Positions 58,938-64,000 of a stretch of 64,000 nt of DNA are shown here, piece by piece (positions within the stretch are counted from its first letter, which is position 1; each line of letters opens with the position of its first letter). The position numbers and the translations under genes were made by a program. The stretch is from Sitta carolinensis (Eukaryota; Chordata; Aves; Passeriformes; Sittidae), in assembly GCA_032173965.1 (NCBI GenBank), contig JAVUNC010000025.1:17560001-17624000 (forward strand), given 5' to 3'. The notes beneath the pieces were generated by a model. That model did not search any database. It had not been told where the DNA came from and saw only the letters and a program-made list of their open reading frames with translations.

Positions 58938-61900
58938 GTGCGGCGCCGGCGGCTCTGTGGCGCCGGGAGGCCGATCCCGGCCTGTGCCTGCGGCTGTCGG
59001 GCAGGAGCCGGCGCTGCTCCCCGTGCTGCCGCCGCGGCCTCTCCCGGTGCTGCCGCGGCGGCCTCTCCCGGTGCTGCCGCGGCGGCCTCTCCCGGTGCTG
59101 CCGCGGCGGCCTCTCCGGTGCTGCCGCCGCGGCCTCTCCCGGTGCTGCCGCCGCGGCCTCTCCCGGTGCTGCCGCGGCGGCCTCTCCCGGTGCTGCCGCG
59201 GCGGCCTCTCCCGGTGCTGCCGCGGCCTCTCCCGGTGCTGCCGCGGCGGCCTCTCCCGGTGCTGCCGCGGCGGCCTCTCCCGGTGCTGCTGCCGCGGCCT
59301 CTCCCGGTGCTGCTGCCGCGGCCTCTCCCGGTGCTGCTGCCGCGGCCTCTCCCGGTGCTGCCGCGGCGGCCTCTCCCGGTGCTGCTGCCGCGGCCTCTCC
59401 CGGTGCTGCCGCCGCGGCCTCTCCCGGTGCTGCCGCCGCGGCCTCTCCCGGTGCTGCCGCCGCGGCCTCTCCCGGTGCTGCCGCGGCGGCCTCTCCCGGT
59501 GCTGCCGCGGCCTCTCCCCGTGCTGCCGCCGCGGCCTCTCCCGGTGCTGCTGCCGCGGCCTCTCCCGGTGCTGCTGCCGCGGCCTCTCCCGGTGCTGCCG
59601 CGGCGGCCTCTCCCGGTGCTGCTGCCGCGGCCTCTCCCGGTGCTGCCGCCGCGGCCTCTCCCGTGCTGCCGCCGCGGCCTCTCCCGGTGCTGCCGCCGCG
59701 GCCTCTCCGGTGCTGCTGCCGCGGCCTCTCCCCGCGTGTCCCGCGTCTCTGGCACAGCCCCTGCGGCGGGACAGGAGCTGGGCGCTCTCGTTGTGTCCCT
59801 CGCCTTGCATTTGTCGTCCCTGGCAGCCATCAGTGGCTTTCCCCGGCGCGCAGGCGTGCCGGAGGGATGTTAAACCAGAAAAAATTACTTGATCTTAGAT
59901 GGTGTGTGTGTGGAAACCTTATGTACTCGTGTTGCTGCTCTGGTTATCAGACTTTGATAGTTTTAGAGCATGGCAGAAAGGCAAATATGAACCAATAATA
60001 GTATATTAGAAAAATTTAGAATAGGCTAGGTAGGGGAATATAGAAGAAATCTGAGGTTAAACAAACCCAGGAGTCCCCGAATTGCAGTCTGCAGTTCTGC
60101 AGCAGATACAGTTGCTGGCAGCTGGAGTCCTGCCACCTCTTGGCCTCTACTGGTTGCAGTATTCTTTAGACATTTGGAAATACTTGGATATTGCACTGAT
60201 AGAGGACTAACTCAGTAGGACTAACACAGACAAAAAAAGTGGTGATTGCTGGATTTATTCACAGAAGTGAAGGTGTATGTAGGTTCGGTATGAGTCAAAA
60301 GATGATGAAGGGTGGGGAGTGAAATTGAAACAACCAGCAATTAAGTCAGTGTTTGCTGCCCTGAGTCTCCAGCCTCTGTGTAGTGTGTTTCAGTCCATCA
60401 CAAGTTCTAAAGGAAACATTCTTCTGCCTTCAGAACAGGTTTTTCTACTCTAAGGAACATGTGGATTTTTTTTCCTTTGCTTAGCAATGCTGAGGTTTTC
60501 AAGTAACTATCAAAGTGATTTTATTCCATGGTCTGAGTGACCTAGCTTATGTTTATGGAGGTTGGCATTTTAACTTAAATTTTCCGTTTTCTTCATGTGC
60601 TACAGAAACAAACAGATGTTGATATTTTCTTTCTGCTTTTCCTTTCAGCTCTGCTGGTATCTGTTCATATCACGAAAGGAGTGGGTTGTGTTCCATTCGT
60701 CTCAGCGAGCCGCTTCTGAAGCTACGGCCTAGGAAGGATCTCGTGGAGGTCTCTGAACGTGGCTTTTGAGTCTGCACATAAAGTGTATTTATTGTGCCCA
60801 CCCCCCCCCCTTCATACAAACATTCTAGATTTCATAGTAGGATTCCTTTATGCAGTAACTTATAGATCATAAAATAGTGGTGGCTTTACTCTTATGGTTG
60901 TGTGCCTTGTGTTGCAGTACCATGGTAATCTTTAGTTTTATGTTTCTAAGTCGGCAACTCCAAATAGAAGTTTAAGGTCACTTGTTTATGTTATTGACTT
61001 TATAGAGAGAAAAAAACACCCCAAGTTTTTAACTCCTAAATTATCCTTTAATATTCAAATCAAACATGGACTGTAGTTTTGAAAGGGCCAACAGCAGAAA
61101 ATAAGGATATAGGATATGATTTAACATGACGTTTTTGTTGCTTCTTGGGCCTCTGCCAGAGCTGCTGCTTTGAGCTGGCTGAACATTCAGATTTGCCTAA
61201 GAACAGAAATGCTGCAGAGTTTCAGCTTGCTCAAAAGTATCTCTTTTTTGAGGTTGCATGGGGATGATGCCTTTAAAGATGTGATTTAAGTTTGAGGATT
61301 ATTTCTCCTTTATGGAATGCTGCTCATTGTAGTGATATGCTACAGCATGTTTTAGTGATGTGGGAATAGGTCTAGTTTGGTTTGATAGATCAAAGTATTA
61401 TATTTTTATGACCCAGACTGAATATGTGAATAATCAAAGATAAGATCAGTACCACAATCAATGTAGAAGAGTAAAATACTTGCAGCTTAATCATGAAACT
61501 GAAAATGCAATGCTTTTCAGTGAGTATCTAATGGTTGTATCCCTTCAGACACTGTTGCATGAAATGATCCATGCCCTGCTCTTTGTTACTCACAACTACA
61601 AGGATCATGAGTCTCATGGACCGGAGTTCTGCAAGCACATGCGCCGCATTAATCTCTTGACTGGAGCCAATGTCACAGTAAGAGTAATCCTCCTCACCTG
61701 ATTTAATAGAGCTTTCCTCCTGATCGACTGTTTCAGTTGACTGGTGCAGAATAAGTAATGTTCTTGTTAGACACTCTACAGTTGGTACCAATACATATTT
61801 TCATCCAAGTGTGTGCCAGTTCCATAGTTATTTTGTTGGGGGTGGTGGTGGGAACAGGTTGAGGAAGATGTGATGAGTTGTTAGTCATATAATTTTCAGG

Positions 61901-63717
61901 TGTGTTCTCTGTAAGGATTTTTCCTTAAGCTTTTGTGGGAAACTAGAAACAGTTTAATGGTAGTAGGGACAGAAGTGCTCCATGTGAAGAGCAGTCAAGA
62001 TTTATGTCCATAGAGGGTAATAATATTTATGTCAATATATAAAAATAATGTGTCTAATAAGATAAATTAAGGTAACAGCCAAAAGGAGAATGCAATACTG
62101 GTATTGTTTGCAATGCATTCTTAACGGTTCATCTTCTAGGTGAAATTGTAGATAGATTTCCAAAATTATTTTATTGCAGCTTAAACAAGATAATCAGGAA
62201 ATATTCCTACACATCCCATCTCTTTTTTTTTTTAAAGCTTTGTTTTAATGGTAGCTAAATGTTTGTCAAATTTGACTCGGGTCTGGCTCTTTTAACTGCT
62301 AATATAAAAATCACAGCCATAGTGGAAGAAATTTAATGGAAATAGATTTAAAAAAGATATTATAGAGGTGGTGATGTAAAATCAGTAAGTGCCCGGATGA
62401 CCGTTGGTTTGGTTTTTGACGCAGATCCATCACGAGTTTCACGAGGAGGTGGCCGCGTACCGCCGGCACTGGTGGCGCTGCAGCGGCCGCTGCCGGAGCA
62501 GAGCGCCGCACTTCGGCTACGTGAAGCGCTCCATGAACAGAGCGCCCTCGGCGCGGGACTGCTGGTGGGACGAGCATCAGCGCACCTGCGGGGGCACCTT
62601 CACCAAGGTGAAGGAGCCAGAGGAGTCCTCAGAGAAGTCCAAGCAGAAAACTCAGACGGCAAAACCTCCACATTTCAAGTCAACCAGCACAGGTATTTTA
62701 TGCTTTTCTTCTTTCTCTTTTCCAGACTTGATTTTTGTCCAGATGTTTTCTTGAACAAATATGGACCAAACACTACATAAACTTGGTTTAGATGTTACTG
62801 TTACATAGCCAAAGAACAGGGCCTGTTTGTTTGTGCATTTCTAGGCTGCTCCTCAAATGAATTGCCTACAAAAAGTTTAATTTGATGCGTTGTTTTCAAG
62901 CAGCAGATTTTTTTGTGTGTGGAGTACCTCAAATACTAAGCCCATGATTTTTTAATTAAAAATTTCCTAACTTATTTTTTAATCTGATTTTGCAGGCAAG
63001 ACAGAAATGCATGGTATGCAAGACCTGACTCCTTTTAGTGGAACGGGGTATCGGCTTGGAGGAGGAGACAGTGTACTTTCAGAGAAAAACACAAATGCCA
63101 GCAGCTCCACTGGACACGGTGAAGCACATGCCTCACTGCATCATTCAGCAATAAGGACAATACCATTCCCTAAAAATGAGCCAAAACTGGGAAAATTACC
63201 CCACAGTGGCATCTTTCCACTTCATACCAGTGGTGCCAGTGAGAAGAGCAACTTAACTTTAAAGCGTGAGTTTCCAAAACCCTCTGCTGCTTATGCAGAA
63301 GGTGATGAGAACGACTGTGGATTGCCTGCTAGGATGGCTCGTGTTGCTGAAGAAACATCAAGCCAAGGTTCACCAGTTGGCAAGAGGGTCATGCCATCTT
63401 CTGACTGGTCACCAAAACAAATTTGTTTGGAGCAGACCCCAAGAGCTCTGGCTGCATCTGAGAAAAAAAGGTTAGAAAGTGTTAATACACTGCAGCGGTG
63501 GCCAAAACAGGAAGACAAAACTGCCTTTGAAAAGTATTTCATCAAAAAGGGGGGTACTGATGTCACTACAGCTACCGAAACCAGAGCTGAATTTACACAG
63601 TCCTCTGCAAGTCCTAGCAGTCCTATGAGGCAGGATAGAAGAGTCAGTTGTCCTGTCTGTGAGACTGAAGTTTTGGAATCTAAAATAAATGAACATCTTG
63701 ATTCTTGTCTTGCGTAA
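58642..63717 (+). CDS. SPRTN: SPRTN, DNA-dependent metalloprotease (5 coding exons)
   Basis: SPRTN (Spartan/DVC1) degrades proteins covalently trapped on DNA during replication, and recruits p97/VCP. Exons 58642-58937, 60649-60748, 61549-61677, 62425-62692 and 62996-63717 join without error to give 504 residues (human 489). In order: a polyalanine-rich N-terminus, the SprT protease domain with zinc and catalytic residues HEMIH (H136, E137, H140) and third ligand H155, the Zn-binding domain (about 190-235, HWWRC...GYVKR...CGGTF), the SHP box for p97 FSGTGYRLG (278-286), a PIP-like KTAFEKYF (439-446) and a C-terminal UBZ4 ubiquitin-binding finger (C483, C486, H498, C502), two residues before the stop. 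The ATG is in context GCCATGG and opens MEDEDFLLAVRLQREW, matching the family start. Head to head with EXOC8. Confidence 0.97.
58726..58758 (+). repeat. GCA/GCG trinucleotide run coding for 11 alanines in SPRTN
   Basis: Eleven consecutive alanine codons, of which the last seven are GCA, lie within a longer Ala/Glu segment. A perfect GCA run in a coding exon is prone to slippage, so length variation is likely. Confidence 0.9.
58938..60648 (+). other. SPRTN: SPRTN intron 1
   Basis: This 1.7-kb intron has the minisatellite in its first half and ordinary AT-richer sequence from about 59860. Nothing else is recognised in it. Confidence 0.85.
59030..59740. repeat. GC-rich minisatellite in SPRTN intron 1
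   Basis: About 30 tandem copies of a 24-bp unit, CCTCTCCCGGTGCTGC plus a variable GC-rich tail, with some 21-bp copies. The tail varies between CGCGGCGG, CGCCGCGG, TGCCGCGG and a shorter CGCGG, giving an interspersed variant map. Unit lengths are divisible by three and contain no stops, so long open frames (RCCRRGLS-type one way, RGRGGSTG-type the other) run through it; these are shadows. Confidence 0.95.
60649..60748 (+). CDS. SPRTN: SPRTN coding exon 2
   Basis: The exon is 100 bp, acceptor CCTTTCAG|CTCT, donor GTGGAG|GTCTCT. It encodes SAGICSYHERSGLCSIRLSE and PLLKLRPRKDLVE, matching the conserved stretch just before the protease motif. It brings the frame to phase 0. Confidence 0.95.
60749..61548 (+). 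other. SPRTN: SPRTN intron 2
   Basis: An 800-bp AT-rich intron, including a short C10 run at about 60802-60811. No other feature was seen. Confidence 0.85.
61549..61677 (+). CDS. SPRTN: SPRTN coding exon 3 (HExxH catalytic exon)
   Basis: The exon is 129 bp (43 codons), acceptor CCCTTCAG|ACACTG, donor GTCACA|GTAAGA. It encodes TLLHEMIHALLFVTHNY with the catalytic Glu and two zinc histidines, then HGPEF with the third zinc histidine, and FCKHMRRIN. All catalytic residues are intact. Confidence 0.97.
61678..62424 (+). other. SPRTN: SPRTN intron 3
   Basis: A 747-bp AT-rich intron between exons 3 and 4. No other feature was seen. Confidence 0.85.
62425..62692 (+). CDS. SPRTN: SPRTN coding exon 4 (zinc-binding domain)
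   Basis: The exon is 268 bp, acceptor GACGCAG|ATCC, donor CACAG|GTATTT, ending in phase 1. It encodes HEEVAAYRRHWWRC and the rest of the single-strand-DNA-binding zinc domain, then a lysine/glutamate-rich linker. It is clearly more GC-rich than its flanking introns. Failure to splice would add about 20 residues and stop at 62752-62754, giving a short form without SHP, PIP and UBZ motifs. Confidence 0.95.
62693..62995 (+). other. SPRTN: SPRTN intron 4
   Basis: A 303-bp intron with canonical ends. No other feature was seen. Confidence 0.85.
62996..63717 (+). CDS. SPRTN: SPRTN coding exon 5 (SHP box, PIP-like motif, UBZ4)
   Basis: The exon is 722 bp, acceptor TTTTGCAG|GCAAG, ending at TAA 63715-63717. 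Most of it is low-conservation, disordered-type sequence with short functional motifs: TPFSGTGYRLGGG, KTAFEKYFIKK, and the UBZ4 finger beginning VSCPVCETEVLE. The protein ends immediately after the finger (LDSCLA), without the short tail of the human protein. Confidence 0.95.
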
Positions 63718-64000
63718 AACAGCAGAAGGTTTCTTAAAAAGATGAACCAGGGCTAGAAACATTGTATGAAAGGTAATTTGCTCAGGGTTTGCTTAGCTGT
63801 GGTTACGCTCCTGTGTGCCTGGTCAGAAATGGAATTTAAAATGTAACTGACCTCCATGTCCTCACACTAGTAAGTAAAAATTGTGTGGAATGCTGCTGGG
63901 AGTGCTGGTAAAGACTGTTCCTGGACATGTCATAAAAGCTTTCGCGTTTTCCCAGTTAAACTTCCAGTGCTATACAGGACAAATTAGGATTCAAGTGACA
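63718..64000 (+). other. SPRTN: Start of SPRTN 3' UTR
   Basis: Non-coding sequence after the stop. I see no canonical AATAAA before the window ends, so the transcript probably extends beyond it. Confidence 0.6.

Larger units (their letters stand above)
56940..59780. promoter_or_regulatory. CpG island spanning EXOC8 exon 1 to SPRTN intron 1
   Basis: About 2.8 kb of dense CpG covers nearly all of EXOC8 exon 1, the shared promoter, SPRTN exon 1 and the intron 1 minisatellite. Limits were judged by eye. Confidence 0.75.

Noticed and set aside
58299..59830. Minus-strand frames of more than 300 codons over the SPRTN exon 1 and intron 1 repeat
   Set aside because: All are translations of the 21/24-bp minisatellite, which has no stop in these frames.
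1..64000. CRISPR arrays, prokaryotic operons, tRNA or rRNA genes
   Set aside because: None were seen. Repeats are tandem satellites without spacers, and I found no tRNA-like B-box or rRNA sequence.

Overview
This is a vertebrate nuclear window, almost certainly avian. It carries intron-bearing genes with vertebrate orthologs, CpG-island promoters and fragments of CR1 LINEs, whose 3' ends finish in the ATTCTATG/ATTCTGTG-type terminus typical of birds and other sauropsids. Nothing in it suggests a prokaryote or an organelle. The species cannot be named from the sequence.

Three protein-coding genes can be supported. RHOU (atypical Rho GTPase) is on the minus strand: three coding exons between 31335 and 27545, a 3' UTR running to a poly(A) signal near 25029, and a GC-rich promoter at about 31.4-32.1 kb with a tandemly duplicated CCAAT/GC-box module and a 12-bp minisatellite. 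EXOC8 (exocyst subunit Exo84) is on the minus strand: two coding exons between 58386 and 55610, and a 3' UTR probably ending near 52.95 kb. SPRTN (DNA-protein crosslink protease) is on the plus strand: five coding exons between 58642 and 63717. EXOC8 and SPRTN are head to head, with 255 bp between their start codons in a shared CpG island. SPRTN intron 1 holds a minisatellite of about 30 copies (21-24 bp units).

Layout: 1-25 kb is gene-free as far as I can see, with three CR1 fragments, a (TG)n, a long TTTCC/TTTCA pentanucleotide tract and two G/C-run tracts. RHOU and its UTR fill 25.0-32.1 kb. From 32 to 53 kb no recognised gene is present. It contains a GC-rich 16-bp tandem repeat at 45.7 kb, next to a short open reading frame that looks like an N-terminal targeting peptide followed by a splice donor, and several AT-rich stretches that resemble conserved noncoding elements. 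From 53 to 64 kb lies the EXOC8-SPRTN pair.

The most consequential observation is that two of the three genes are broken by single-base indels exactly inside strongly conserved motifs: +1 in the DTAGQ motif of RHOU exon 2, and -1 in EXOC8 exon 1. All splice sites and the surrounding reading frames are otherwise intact. Consensus sequencing error is the simplest explanation, and an automatic annotation would mis-model both genes. The genes are not a pathway: RHOU acts on cytoskeleton and adhesion, EXOC8 on vesicle tethering and SPRTN on replication-coupled crosslink repair. EXOC8 and SPRTN are linked by their shared promoter.
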